This document shows, piece after piece, positions 45,321-56,823 of a stretch of 64,000 nt of DNA. Source of the stretch: Daedaleopsis sinensis. Its lineage: Eukaryota; Basidiomycota; Agaricomycetes; Polyporales; Polyporaceae. The position numbers and the translations under genes are program-made. The notes under the pieces were generated by a model that had not been told where the DNA came from, did not search any database, and worked only from the letters and a program-made list of their open reading frames with translations. Positions within the stretch are counted from its first letter, which is position 1, and each line of letters opens with the position of its first letter. Location: NCBI GenBank assembly GCA_033807695.1, contig CM066304.1, positions 4,092,001 through 4,156,000 of the forward strand, given 5' to 3'.

Positions 45321-47389
45321 CTAATGCGACCGCCTCCGCCGAACGCGGTCGTATATCACACTGAAATTCCTCCGCGTGTCTGAGCAAGAGGAGACACCAA
45401 TGTTGAACGTCCTTGCCACGAAAGCGAAAGATGAAGTTATCACTCACGAAGTGATAAGATGAGTCGTGAACTTCGCTTCCAAGGGGATTGGCTTGCCGTC
45501 TGCGCCCTTGGCCGGGGTGATGCTGAAAATATGGAGGATCGACGCGCACATCATGAAGAGAGACGCATCGGCGAGATGGCGCCCAGGGCATATCCTTCAT
45601 GGTGTCAGCAAATCCTGGCAGAAACGTTCCACAGGGGTCGGGTGACCGAACTTACCTCCGGCCAAACCCGAAGACGAACTGGTAAGGATCGCGTACTCGG
45701 GAGTTGAGCTTTCCGTCTATGAGGAAACGGTCGGGGTTGAAGTCCTCGGGATTGGGATATATATCGGGATCTCGAGAGTACGCCCTAAGCTCTGTGAGCA
45801 AGCAACAACGCATCGAGGCACGGGGAGCGTACCAGAGATTGGGGATTAAGAGAGACCCTTTAGGTATCCCGAACCCCCTAAACTCGTCATCTCGGATTAA
45901 TGTATGCGGTATCGCAGTTGGTGCCACTATGTGCCATCGCACGAGCTCCTTACAGAGCGCATTGATGTACGGTAATGAAGGGCGGTCTGAGAAGTCTGGC
46001 AGACGCGAACGGCTGACGACTACGTCAAGCTCGTTCTGTGCTTTCTCCTGCACTTCAGGAAAGATAGCCATGGCGAGGATGAATGCGTCCAACGTGGCTG
46101 TAGTCTGTGAAACTCATCAACAATTTACGCAAACGAAGTCAGAGAAAGTCGTCCACCGTTTCCGCTCCGGCTAATCTCGCCATGCGTAAAATTGGGTCAA
46201 TCACCTGCCGTTTGACGAAAGCGGAAGACGCACCAGTATACAAGGTAGCAGCGACGCTAGCGCAGATCTCCTCCTTCTCGGCCATCGCGCGCTCGTCTCC
46301 ACCCGCTGTATGTTGCAGTATCCTGGTCAAAATCGAGTCCCGAGCAGTGCCGTGCTCCTATACGTCACTCCTCTCAACGTCAACACTGCGGAGCAATAGC
46401 ACGAGACGGACCATATTATCCTTGCCGGCTTGGAACAGCTCCCGAAGGATAACCCGCATGCGCTTGTTCGCTGCTGCAGCCTCGCGCTTGAAGGCGGCAC
46501 CGGGGAACCACTCCGGGAGATATTGCAGAACGGGCAGGACCTCGACCAGGTACTTGCCCGGCACGGCAAACGTCGACCCGGCATCCACAATCTCTCTCAG
46601 CGCACGCACGTAGGTGTCGTCCCCTTCAGACACCTCCAGCCCATACGCAATTTGCAGGGCGGTCCCGGAGAATGCACTGTTCAAGTTTCGGACTCACTCC
46701 TCAGGCCGCAACATTCGCCCAATGAGAACGGAAGGCACGTACGCTTCGAGATGCTCTCTGAAACGCTGCGGGCTTTCCAGGAAGTCGCGGAGGACCCCGC
46801 GAGCGACGGCGCTTTGCACGTCTTCGTAACGAACAATCGCGTTCACCAGGAGCTCCTGGTGGAAGATGCGCCTGTGCGTACGCCACAAGGGACCGTACCG
46901 CAGGACGGGCAAGCTCCATTCCGTAAACGATGTCCTGCGATGCAGCCCTCGATGACTCTCGTTACTCTACGTGTAGACCTGCAGACACTCACAGTCTGCC
47001 CATGATGAGGTCCGGCCGATCCGAGTATATTGAGGATCGCTTGTCGAGCAGCTCGCACGCCGTCTCGTAGGAGCCGAGCACGACGGTGTCCTGACCGAAT
47101 ATCTTGATGTGGACCAGGTCACCTGTAGGGAGCTCGATTAGCGACAGTCAAAAGCCGTAGCTCCTGTACACGGCTGCGTACCATACTGCGCGCAGAGATC
47201 CCGCAACCCGCGTCCGAGATTATCCTTGGGGAAGTCAAGCGCGTTGCCGATGATTGGCCAACCTTGTGGTCCCGGAGGGAGCGGCCGAGTGCGGCTTCGC
47301 AAATTCGCCCGTCTGCGGAGGAAGAGCCCAGTCGCGAGTACGAAGAAGAGAACGAGCAGTGCGAAGCCGTCCGCGCCGCGTTGATGCAT
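45321..47389 (-). CDS. Cytochrome P450 monooxygenase
   Basis: Ten exons: 47389-47182, 47122-46993, 46934-46743, 46676-46412, 46357-46234, 46170-46157, 46104-45833, 45784-45656, 45594-45448, 45360-45321; total 506 residues. It has an N-terminal membrane anchor (FALLVLFFVLATGLFL), a proline hinge LPPGPQGWPIIGN, WRTHRR in helix C, the I-helix motif AGAETTT (exon 6, only 14 nt, plus exon 7), K-helix KELVRW (ExxR), a PDRF segment and heme loop FGFGRRICPGR with the ligand Cys, split by an intron. It therefore looks active. It resembles the large agaricomycete P450 clans involved in xenobiotic or secondary metabolism; substrate unknown. A start codon at 47389 places the anchor correctly. The esterase lies downstream on the same strand. 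Confidence 0.9.
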
Positions 47390-48586
47390 GGTGGCGGACC
47401 GAGATTAACTATGCGGCCATAGACTGTGGTGATATATACGCGCGTCGGCGCCATCGAGAGGAGCAGAGCAAAAAAAAAGAACGAGGAATTGCGCCCCGCG
47501 ATGGTGTAGGGAATCCCGTGATGTACACTGTCGGGGGAGCAACGGGCGATTGAACCCCTTGGGACCGGGGATTCCCATGACTTGGCGGCGAAGAGCTACC
47601 CTCCGGGGCATAATCCCACAGCGAAGGACAGAGCGACGAACATAAGTGTGATAACTACGTACCCCCAGATCTAGGTGACTGGCAGCTGACAGGCTCGCCA
47701 TCAGTTGACTGGGCGGGGCCGCCTTACTGCCCATCAAACATGCATTGAGACCGACAATCAATACACCCTTGTGCGTTTTTGACCATGGGGGTGACGGGTT
47801 ATAGACGTCGGATGGAGCGTATAATTCACACGAAGACGAACCTTAGACTATCCTGCTGAGTCTCACACCGCTGAAGACAACAGTTGTATGGCAGAACCAT
47901 CGACCGTCAAGCTATGCACGCTGATAGTATATGCACGCATGAGAATGTAGTCACGGGTACCAAAAGGGACAAGCAGTGGACTCACGGATTGTCGATGCGT
48001 TGCAGAACATCCTGCCGGTATGACAGTGAGCGGCGTCAAGGTATTGTCTCGAACGTGAACGAACACCACTATACAGACGCACCTGCAAACCGTGTCCAGC
48101 CCCGCGGACGTCCAACCCCAGCTTCAGCTTCAGAGCCAAAGCGCGCAAGGGGCCAGGGCTCCTACGTAGGACTAGGAAAGTGGGCGACTACTGTATTCCA
48201 GGACTCTAGACATACACGCTGAGTAGGGAAGCTTCCTATACCACAGAACGAAGGACGAGACCGCAGGGGGAAGCGGAGAGGGGGGTGGAGTGGGTGTGGG
48301 TGTGGGTGTGGACAGATCATAGTAAGACATGAATCCAATGAGTGTGTGCGGAAGAGATGAGAAGGGAGTCCGGCGAAATCACGATTATACCGTACAGGAT
48401 GAAAGAGAGGGGCAGAGGCTCAGGGATCGCGCGCGACGGACACGTCTCCTGCTCGCGCACGGACCGACTCGCGTTCCCGGAGCGCGCCGCCAACTACGAC
48501 CATGACCATGACCGCGAGACCGCGACCACACCGCCGCGATCGAGCACTACCGCCGACCGCCGGCGCGCCAGCGACCAGTCACCGGG
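47390..48586. other. Intergenic region between P450 promoter and UBC6 3' end
   Basis: About 1.2 kb with no supported gene. A GGGTGT tandem repeat lies at about 48285-48312. Short ORFs on both strands have no extension. Confidence 0.5.
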
Positions 48587-50777
48587 TCATGCGCTCGTCG
48601 ACAGGCGCGAGACGACGAGGGCGAGGGCGAGGATCACGCCCCAGCGCCACTTCTCCCAGAGCATCTGCCGCAGCGACGCGGCCCACCCCTGCGCGGCATC
48701 CCCTGCGCCTCCTAGCGGATTCGTGCCGGCAGGCGTGCGCGTCACGGCCTTGTCGCTAGATGGGGTGTTCAGCGGACCCGAGTGACCTGGCGTCGGCGGG
48801 GCGGTCTGACCTGCAGTGGGGGACGTCGCGAGCAGTGGGGAGCCGGCGGCGGAGGCGGAGGGGGAAGAGGAAGGGGCAGGGGAGGGGGCGGAGATGGCTG
48901 GAGGTGATGCAGATGGGGCGGGCGACGACGACCCGCCGCGTTCCTTCTGCGCCATGTTTGGCAGATCGCGCGCTGTTGGGGTGCAATACTAGAAGATAAC
49001 TGTATCAGTTGGCTGTCCAACATTAGAGTTGCTATCGGGGCGGGTTCGGTGACGGACGCTGCGTTAGGCGCCGATCATACGCGTGCTTGGTATACCCAGT
49101 CCTGTGGTGCACTTGTGTACTCTGGGACATTGGTACGAGGTGGTGGCTGAGGTTGTGGAGGACAACACTGCGCGGCAGCAAGTGAGGTGATGCACGCTCC
49201 ATCGACATGACGAAGGGGTCGCGTTTGATGTTCCCCGCCGCGCTCGCTATCACAACAGGAGGTCGAGTAAACTGAGCTCACCTCAGGGAATGCTTCCTTA
49301 AACCGCTTCTGTTTGAGGTTCCACGCATGGCTGCGAGCGGCATATACCCGCTTCTCCGCGTCTGTGCTCGTGACGGAGCCAGTCGTCATCTCATCTGAGA
49401 GCATGAACGAGAGCAGACCCGTCAATCTGTTCGGTCAGAAGAACAGGGGTATCAGAAGGGAGGGGAAGACGTGGACTGCGACTGCCGTAACGAGACGTCA
49501 CGAAACGGAAAACGCACATTGTCGCTACGCTCCAGGCGGGGTTCCACTGTGGGTTGAGAGACTGCGATGAGAACGTGGCAGACACGAGAGTCGGCAGCTC
49601 AACGTACCGAGCCAGGGTGGAAGTCAGACATCGAGAAGCATATCTTCTTGTCGGGTTGGAAGCGACCGGATGGCGTCAGCATCTGTGCTGGGGTTAAGAT
49701 CGAGTAATGCTGATATCACACAAAGCATAGCATGCAACGCCCGCAAAGATAAGCATGTCACGGAGGGCATCCGGATATCTTGTACAGGAGAAAAGGCATC
49801 CGAAATTGGCCGCACAAGGCATCCCAGGCCCAAATGTCGTCCCAAAGGCTCCTTTGGGTAGGGAGGGTTGCCTGCAGCGGCCGACACGACGGGCAAGGAC
49901 CCTTTCCCGTCCCACCGGAAATCGAATGGGCATATCTATTTTCGCGGGATCTGGGGCGAAAATGAGGAGATGATAGGTCCCAACGACTGTCCCGTCAATT
50001 CCCTCAGGTAGGGAGGAGGACCTTTGCCCGTCGTGCGAGTTTGCATGCCTTTACATCTGTCAAAAATATCGGGATGCCCTTCGTGTGTGCTTCGTGGGGC
50101 ATGATCAAGATTCCCTGAAAGCACACTACGCAGTCACGCTTTAACGAGACACCACAGGCAATCCCCAGTTATCTGCCAAAGAAAAGCCAGTGAAAAGCCG
50201 CGAGTTGTAGTTACCTATTCTCTTCCACGTGACGAGAATGGCCAAAAGTCATCGAAAAGGCCCGTTCTTCGAGAGAATAGGTGACTACAAGCTGCGCCTT
50301 TTCTTTCGCAGAAAATCGGGGTCTGCCTGCCATGTTGTGTTCATCATCCCGGACCATCACAAGCTGTGTATCGGGCGTCGACGTGCGCGTAGTGATAGAC
50401 ATACCTTGATCCCTGGAGGCTTGAATGGGTACTCCGAGGGGAAGAGGAGGACGCCATGGAATTCGCCGCCGGCGAACGGGGAATCGGGGGGACCTCGCTG
50501 CGGCAGATGAGGATGAGACGGTCGTGCTGCAGGTCATGACGGCACGCACGATGATATAGTTCCCTGAAGCGAACATTGTCAGGCGATGTCAGTAGTCGGA
50601 TCAGGCTCAAGCTCACAAGTCAGGATGTTCTTCTCGTCCGGGGCTGCCCAGACGAACGGAGGCGGTTCCTTCTGCATCGCGACGTACTCCTTGCTGAGCT
50701 GCGGAATCGGTAAGCCACCTCGTCGGACGGGTGATGTGTAGACGACGCACTCGCTTGTATGCTGCCTTGGAAGCCAT
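48587..50777 (-). CDS. UBC6: Tail-anchored ER ubiquitin-conjugating enzyme E2 (Ubc6 type)
   Basis: Eight exons: 50777-50751, 50698-50617, 50563-50550, 50497-50405, 49682-49608, 49546-49518, 49426-49282, 48988-48587; total 288 residues. The UBC fold reads [50 protein letters not shown], then MLTPSGRF with catalytic Cys at residue 87 in [18 protein letters not shown], the same number as yeast Ubc6, and [19 protein letters not shown]. The last exon codes a Ser/Pro-rich linker and a C-terminal membrane tail ([16 protein letters not shown]). Ubc6 works with Hrd1/Doa10 in ER-associated degradation. Exon 3 is 14 nt; intron 4 is 722 bp and carries fold-back elements; intron 7 is 293 bp. Taken alone, the last exon looks like a separate 122-aa gene. 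Confidence 0.93.
49765..50079. repeat. Fold-back (MITE-like) element in UBC6 intron 4
   Basis: Arms at 49765-49787 and 50057-50079 are inverted repeats with about 19 of 23 matches and end in GGGCATCC. An inner pair, CACGACGGGCAAGGACC (49885-49901) and its near complement at 50018-50035, is nested inside, so the 315-bp segment is a nested palindrome. No ORF in it looks real and I could not find a target-site duplication. Confidence 0.6.
50173..50311. repeat. Second hairpin in UBC6 intron 4
   Basis: Arms 50192-50224 and 50271-50303 match at 27 of 33 positions when one is reversed; the pairing extends outward (CTGCCAAAGAAAA at about 50173 against TTTTCTTTCGCAG at 50299-50311). The loop is 46 nt. 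Confidence 0.65.
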
Positions 50778-52674
50778 GGTAGACGATGAGCGGAGGCGAG
50801 AGAAGACGGCGGGGAGAGAGGAGGCGGAGGTGGTCGTTGGTGCGAAGGAGGCTGGGCGCGGGATGAGCGAGACATATGCCTCACGTGGCGCTTGCCTTTG
50901 TAGTCTCACCAGCGGTTCCAACTTCCGGCAATGGCCCAATCGGCCGTGAGCTACCTACTTGTCCTTCCCATTCACCCTCGTCCCTGCACAACATTCTCTG
51001 ATCGTTCTCCTACGGTCTTTACGCTGCACGCCGGTTCATCTCCTGGGGCGGTATTCTGCGCTACGCTCGCCTTGTCATCTCTGATGTTGGTGGAACAGGA
51101 AGAAGATACACTATCTTCCAACTCTCTCCAGCGGTGGTGTGAACAACACGACCACCATCGTAATCTGTCACTATCTCATATCGCATTCTAGTGGGTGAGT
51201 GGGTCCGCTCAGTTGAGTTCTCACCTCTGGATTTGCGTGCCATACACGCACTAGGCTGTGCAGCATCTATAGAATCCAAGTGCCCGGAGATCGTTATGTA
51301 CAATCCATCGAACTGCGGGTCATACTGTATATTCGCCGGCGAGCAATGCAGGTGAATTAATTGAATCCCGACTCTCCTCATCTCCTATGGACGACCTATC
51401 AGAATTCTATCCTACAAGATTATTGCACACAGCTCGCGCGCGCGATGCCTCTTTGATTTTTCTTGAAGGTTCGTCTGTTTCGATTGCTAGAAGAATTACC
51501 GGTCTCACCAGGGCTCAATGGCCTTATTGCATCCAGGTTGTGCTGTTCGACACCGTTTAGAGTCACACTCCTCCACCTTGACCCTGAAGGTGATTGTACC
51601 CGCTTGCCGCCAGATGGCAGGCGGAGATGATCGATATCGAGCTCAACTACAAAGCAGTATCAAGGAACTGGGACAATTCGTATCATGTCCCTGAAGACTA
51701 CTATCCGGATGCGCCCTCTTCGAAGACTTGGCCGGCGCCCTTGCTTGGCTCACGACCGATGCACAACTGGATCACGTCTTCGACGAGCTGAGCGGTGTAT
51801 CATCTAGAGAGACCTAGGGGCCGGCATTCATGTACGTCGAGGGTTTTCTTGGGAGTAGCTGATGCATGATGCATGACTAGATAGTGGCATATGTGTATGC
51901 AATGATGTATCGTGCCATGTCCTCATACCGACAGAGGTGAAGGCATCCCTCAATTGCCAAGTGGCAATCTCCAGTCTGTTCCTGGCGATAGAAGGACTAA
52001 CACGTAGACTTGGATGATCTTGTTCTCAATCCAGCATGAACATCTCGACGACCTTCCAATATTTGGCTTCCTGTTTGACTCCAGCGTCTCTACTACCAGA
52101 GAGCCCGAATATTTGCACGAGTTTCACAACGGTAACCTCTGTTGTTATTCCGAGTCCAGCCAGCATGTACAAGTATGTTATTGTATCCCGAAACATGTCC
52201 GCTCTCCGTCATTGCGTTCCCTTGCAAGTAAGTACTGTCAGACGACCTCTCTCCTTAATCGCGCCTCGTCACCCAAGTCGACCAGAGTCGACCGACGGAG
52301 AGGGAGCCTGGGACAATTTGGGGGACAATTGAGAGGTTATTGGCAGCGGTACCGGTATAATGGTGACAGAGGTCCGGATAACTCTGTATAGTGACTAACA
52401 AGGAAGCTCAATGTATAGTAAACGTTCAGTAAGGCAAGTGCCTTAGGTACCCCGAACACCGCAGAATCCTGGAGTTTGCCGGAGCTGCCTGCCGCCCCCT
52501 GCCGCCCCGAGGCCGGGCCTTGGCTTAGGATCTCGTGCTCGACGTTCTCCACATCGACGGCGACCGCCACGACGCCCACGACGCCGACAACATTCACCTC
52601 GCCCACCACGATTTACTCCGTGCGCTGCGCGTACTCCTCTCCGTTGCTGCTACTATCCAACGTCGACCCCTCAA
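50778..52674. other. Divergent intergenic region between UBC6 and the Zds1-like gene
   Basis: About 1.9 kb. A possible short spliced + strand gene at 51387-51820 is suggested by readable stretches (MDDLSEFYPTRLLHTARARD near 51387; EMIDIELNYKAVSRNWDNSY; then in another frame FEDLAGALAWLTTDAQLDHV near 51720), but I could not find introns that unite the frames, so it may be a relic. Nothing firm at 51830-52470. Confidence 0.35.
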
Positions 52675-55408
52675 ATGCAGCCCTCGGAGCTCGAGATACA
52701 ACGCGAGGTCGAAGCTCTCCGCGACATCAGAAGGCGGTCGACCGCACAAGGCGGGCCCGGGTCGCTCATCCTCGACCCCGATCTGCCTAGCGAATCCTCT
52801 CAGTCGCAGGCGGCGTACTGGTCGCCCACCGATGACTCCAGCAGCAGCTCCCATGACAGCCATCTCGAAACTAGCTCGGTCGAGGCCCAAGATGACCCCT
52901 TCCATCTTTTCTGGGTCCCCGCACGCGTCCACCCAGAGCTTGCCCCGCGGGAGTTCAAGGAGTTTCTGAAAGAGCATGCACGCTCACCGGATGGTGCAAA
53001 CGCATCTGGCCCAACGCGCGCAAACTCGGTCGGATCGACGGAGCTGGGGAGGAAACGGTCGATGTTGAGCAGGCAGTACAAGCCATCGGCGAACGACGGG
53101 GTGGGCGAGGAGGAGGAGAAGGTCGTCCCGCTCAGGAGAAATCGCACAAGCTACGCCAACATCCCGCCGCTGACCATCAGCGACCTCCAGAAGCTCGAGG
53201 AGCTCGCAGAGGAGGCTTCGAAGAGCGACGACCCGTCCAAGCTTCGGAGTGCGCTGAGAAGGAGCCTGAGTATGAACATCGCCCCGTCTGGTGCGTACTC
53301 TGCCGTACTCTCGTGCATACAGTCCCAACCGTGCCGCTCTAGTGATTGACCAAATGGACAATCTACGAGATCCTGGGGACGATGTCGATGCCCCTATCAT
53401 CGTCCCTCTTCCAGGTCAAATCCTTCGTCGGACAGCCCGCACGAAGATCAGAAAGCCTGGGACGGGCGAAGGCGCACACCGCTTCACAGCGACCCGCAGC
53501 AGGCGGAAGTCGATAGGGCGCGCGGCGACGATGGAGACGCCACGCACATCGAGCGATCTGTCCTCCAGCGATCACGGTGATGTCGATGTTATTCGTCGTG
53601 TTCCTCGCACTTCAGAAGACGTACCGGCGGTGCCACCGCTACCTCGGCCGGAATCGTATAGCGTGGAGTCTGCGATATACGACGCATATGCGCACGAAGA
53701 GGCCGAGAACGAACTACCCCCGGAGCTACCGCCGCTATCTAGGAGCCCGGACATCGTCATAGAACCCATCTCAGACGCGACATTCGTTGTCGAAGAGCCT
53801 GAGCCTGCACCAGAGCCCGAACCCTCTCCGACACCTACGCTAGTCGGTCCTGAGCTACATCATCCCCAACCGCAGCGAGCCCTCGCCCCTCCTACCACCG
53901 AGCCACCCATTCCTCAACGAACGCCCTCCCCATCCACACCCTCTACACCCGACCTATCCACATCTCCAGGGACATCGGAGAGCCATCACCAGGCGCGTCC
54001 GCCCCTGCAAGGCGCGGCGCTATATCATCCGCCATCACCCAGCCCGTCCGAGCATCGACGCGAAAAGGACAAGAAGGGGCTCTTCGGCAAATGGGGCGCC
54101 AGCGACAAGAGTGGGAAGAAGCACAAGGACAAAGATAAGGGCGCCGAGCGCGAAAGGGAGAAGGAATCTGGCTTTTTTGGCTCGCTCTTTGGCTCGAAGA
54201 AGAGGAGCGAGGAGCCGCAGTCGGTCACCTCCAACGCTGCCGGACGGGAAGCGGCGGCGGCCCTGCTCGGAGCGTCCAAATCGTCCAAGAATTACGTCCC
54301 TCCTCCGTCACCTCAACCCGGCATGTATGCTCGCTACCCGATCCATGTCGAACGGGCGATCTACCGGCTGAGTCATATCAAGCTCGCAAACCCCCGGCGA
54401 CCGCTGTACGAGCAGGTCCTGATCAGCAACCTGATGTTCTGGTATCTGGGCGTGATCAACAAGGCCCAGAACCAGGGGCCAGCACAGGGGCAGAACGCGA
54501 ATGCGGGACCGTCAGGCGCACAGGCGGGTGCTGCAGGGCCCGCGCCGTCTGAGATGGAGCGGGCGGAGAAGGAGCGGCGGGAGCAGGAGGAGCGCGAGCG
54601 GGCGGAGAGAGAGCGCGAGAAGCAGGAGAAGAAGGAGAGCCAGCGGCGGGGCAGCCTGACGAAGCCCGCCCCGAGCGGGTCGCCCTCGCGGCGCGCGGAG
54701 ATGCCGGTGAGAGGTCCCCAGTACGAGATGCAGCATCGCGCGATGGAGCAGGGGTACGGCGGGTACGCGCAGCCCAACGGCGGTCCTCCGCCCGTGCGTA
54801 CGTCGTCCGCCCCCCCTCTGCCTATGAGCTCCCCACACCGCTCGGGGTCACAGCAGCCCGCGGCGTATGCGGTCCAGCTCGTGCAACCGCAGCCGCGGAA
54901 TATCGCAACTCCCGGGAGCGCGAGCAGCCAGTACTTCGAGCTTGGCGGCGAGCCGTCGCATGCGGCCCCCTCGCAGCAGTACCCGCTCATCGCGACGAGT
55001 GCGCCGCAACTGCCTCCTGGGGCCATGCCGCCAATCGCGGTCGAACAGTCGTGGATGTCCACCACAGGCTCGCCGACGTCTCCGCCCCCACGACAAGACT
55101 CGGCCTCGCCCCCGTCGCCCTCGTCGCCCAGCGCTCGACGGCCGCGCTCGCCCCAGCAGACCAACCGGTATTCGCCGCAGTCACAGCAGGAAAAACTGGG
55201 TATGTACGGCTCTCTGGGGGGCGGCGGGGCGAAGCTGCCCGGGCGGTCGCTGTCGGCGACGGCGGCGCCCTCGCAGCCGATGGCGCCGATGAACGGGAAG
55301 GTGAAGAAGGTGATGAGCGCACACGCGACGCCCGCGCGGCAGTCGAGCGAGGACGAGGACGTGCCGCTCGCGGTGTGGCAGCAGCAGCAGCGCAGGAAGG
55401 AGTTATGA
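52675..55408 (+). CDS. Zds1/Zds2-like protein (PP2A-Cdc55 regulator)
   Basis: Two exons, 52675-53290 and 53343-55408, give 893 residues; the intron has GTGCGT and CTAG. The N-terminus carries a short conserved region (DDPFHLFWVPARVHPELAPREFKEFL). Most of the protein is Ser/Pro-rich and disordered. Two FG-type basic segments (KKGLFGKWG, SGFFGSLFGSKK) precede the Zds C-terminal domain near residues 530-580: YPIHVERAIYRLSHIKLA and RPLYEQVLISNLMFWYLGVI. A charged coiled-coil of Glu/Arg/Lys repeats follows, then a Gln/Pro-rich tail. In yeast, Zds proteins bind Cdc55 and control PP2A in mitotic entry and exit, polarity and mRNA export. The ATG at 52675 is the first in this frame; the upstream Ser/Thr-rich ORF from 52476 is probably leader sequence. 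Confidence 0.88.
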
Positions 55409-56823
55409 GGCCTGAGGGCGGGGGCTCTTGCCTGCTGCTCACCCGCGGACGATGCCTAATCCCTTGTATTTCCGCCGCGTTATGATATCTTCGTTTGTTC
55501 AGCCCTCGCCTCGACCCCCGTCCGACCGCACGTCCTCTTTCCTCCCGCACGCCATCATCATTTGTGTTTTCGTCTTCACCCGTCCCCATCTAGAGCGTTG
55601 ATTTCCACCGGTCAGTCCGTCGACGTCTTGGCCACGCACTATCACTCGTACTCTTTCTATGGATCATGATCACGGTCTGCGCATTCCTCGGACTCGGCCC
55701 ACACGCATAGCTTATGTCTCGCCTGCAGCTGGACACTCACTCACACGTACTCTCTCTTGTAATCCCAATACTCGTTCACATCTCCACCCTACTCCCGCCC
55801 ATGCCCATGCCCATGCCTACGCCTACGCCTACGCCCACTGGCCCGCACACTGAACTATCCGCTCCCCGTATCCCCCGAACTGATGTCTTTTGCAGCATCC
55901 CCGCGCAATGATACGATCAGACTGCCTGCTCGCTCGCCGCCCGGCTGGTACGCGTTGTGGAACATCACGATCGTCTCGTCGCGCGTGTGTACGCATACAT
56001 CACACGCTTCTGCTCCTGCAGCTGTTCTCGCATTGTCTTCATGAACGAACCATTCCCTCTCCATCGATGTCTTCGCCTCGATACATATGTACTAAGGAAA
56101 ACCAATGCTGGCCGCTGTTCCTGGTGGTCGTCCTCCTGGACTCTGAACACGTCGCGCTCTGTACAAGTACTCAGTATTCATAGATACGTATACGTATAGC
56201 TACACCACGCTCCCTAGGCCTATAGATTTCTCTGATGTTCTTGCAATTGCTCAGATGCGCTCGTCGAGCATGCCCTCGACCCACTGGCGCACGTCGGCTT
56301 CACCGGGGTGAGGAGGATGAGCTTGGTGATGACCTGCAAGTGCGCCCTCGTATGTTGACCTCGAGATCCGGCGGTATGTCACGGTTCTTGATGGCTGGAA
56401 CATGGCATTGTCAGGTACGGCTGTCGTTTCCCGATGCTTCGATCTCTTTCCTCGCTTGGGAGGGGCTTGTACTATTCATGTGCACGCGACTTAGTCTTAG
56501 TCTTTAGATGGCGACGGGCGGTTCGTTCGTAGTTCATCCGGGTCTCGGTGCCAGTCCTTCTCATGGTTGGTAACAGACTCGAGCTCTACTACTTCTCGAA
56601 TGAGGGACACTCACCGTGTCGGTACTCGGATGCTATGCATTGTCGCTTCGATATTATTGAGATGCAAGTCTGTGAACTGCTCATCCAGATGCTCGATCAC
56701 AGAAACTCATACATAGCTATCGGGCCAAAATCTAAAGGCTTTCAGTCGATTCGACTAGGGTCACCAGCTGCGTGGCTTTAGGTAAGTGTGCAACTTACCT
56801 GAATACGACGTACGTGGCGGTGA
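55409..56823. other. Convergent intergenic region
   Basis: About 1.4 kb with no supported gene. CCCATG and CCTACG hexamer repeats lie at 55797-55840. ORFs are short and of mixed strand. Confidence 0.5.

Noticed and set aside
46694..46912. P450 broken by a stop near 46690 (pseudogene)
   Set aside because: The stop lies in an intron; using the GTACGT donor at 46742 restores the frame and the family sequence.
48587..48955. Independent 122-aa tail-anchored protein
   Set aside because: It is the last exon of UBC6; the acceptor at 48989 joins [11 protein letters not shown] to the FPE end of the E2 fold.
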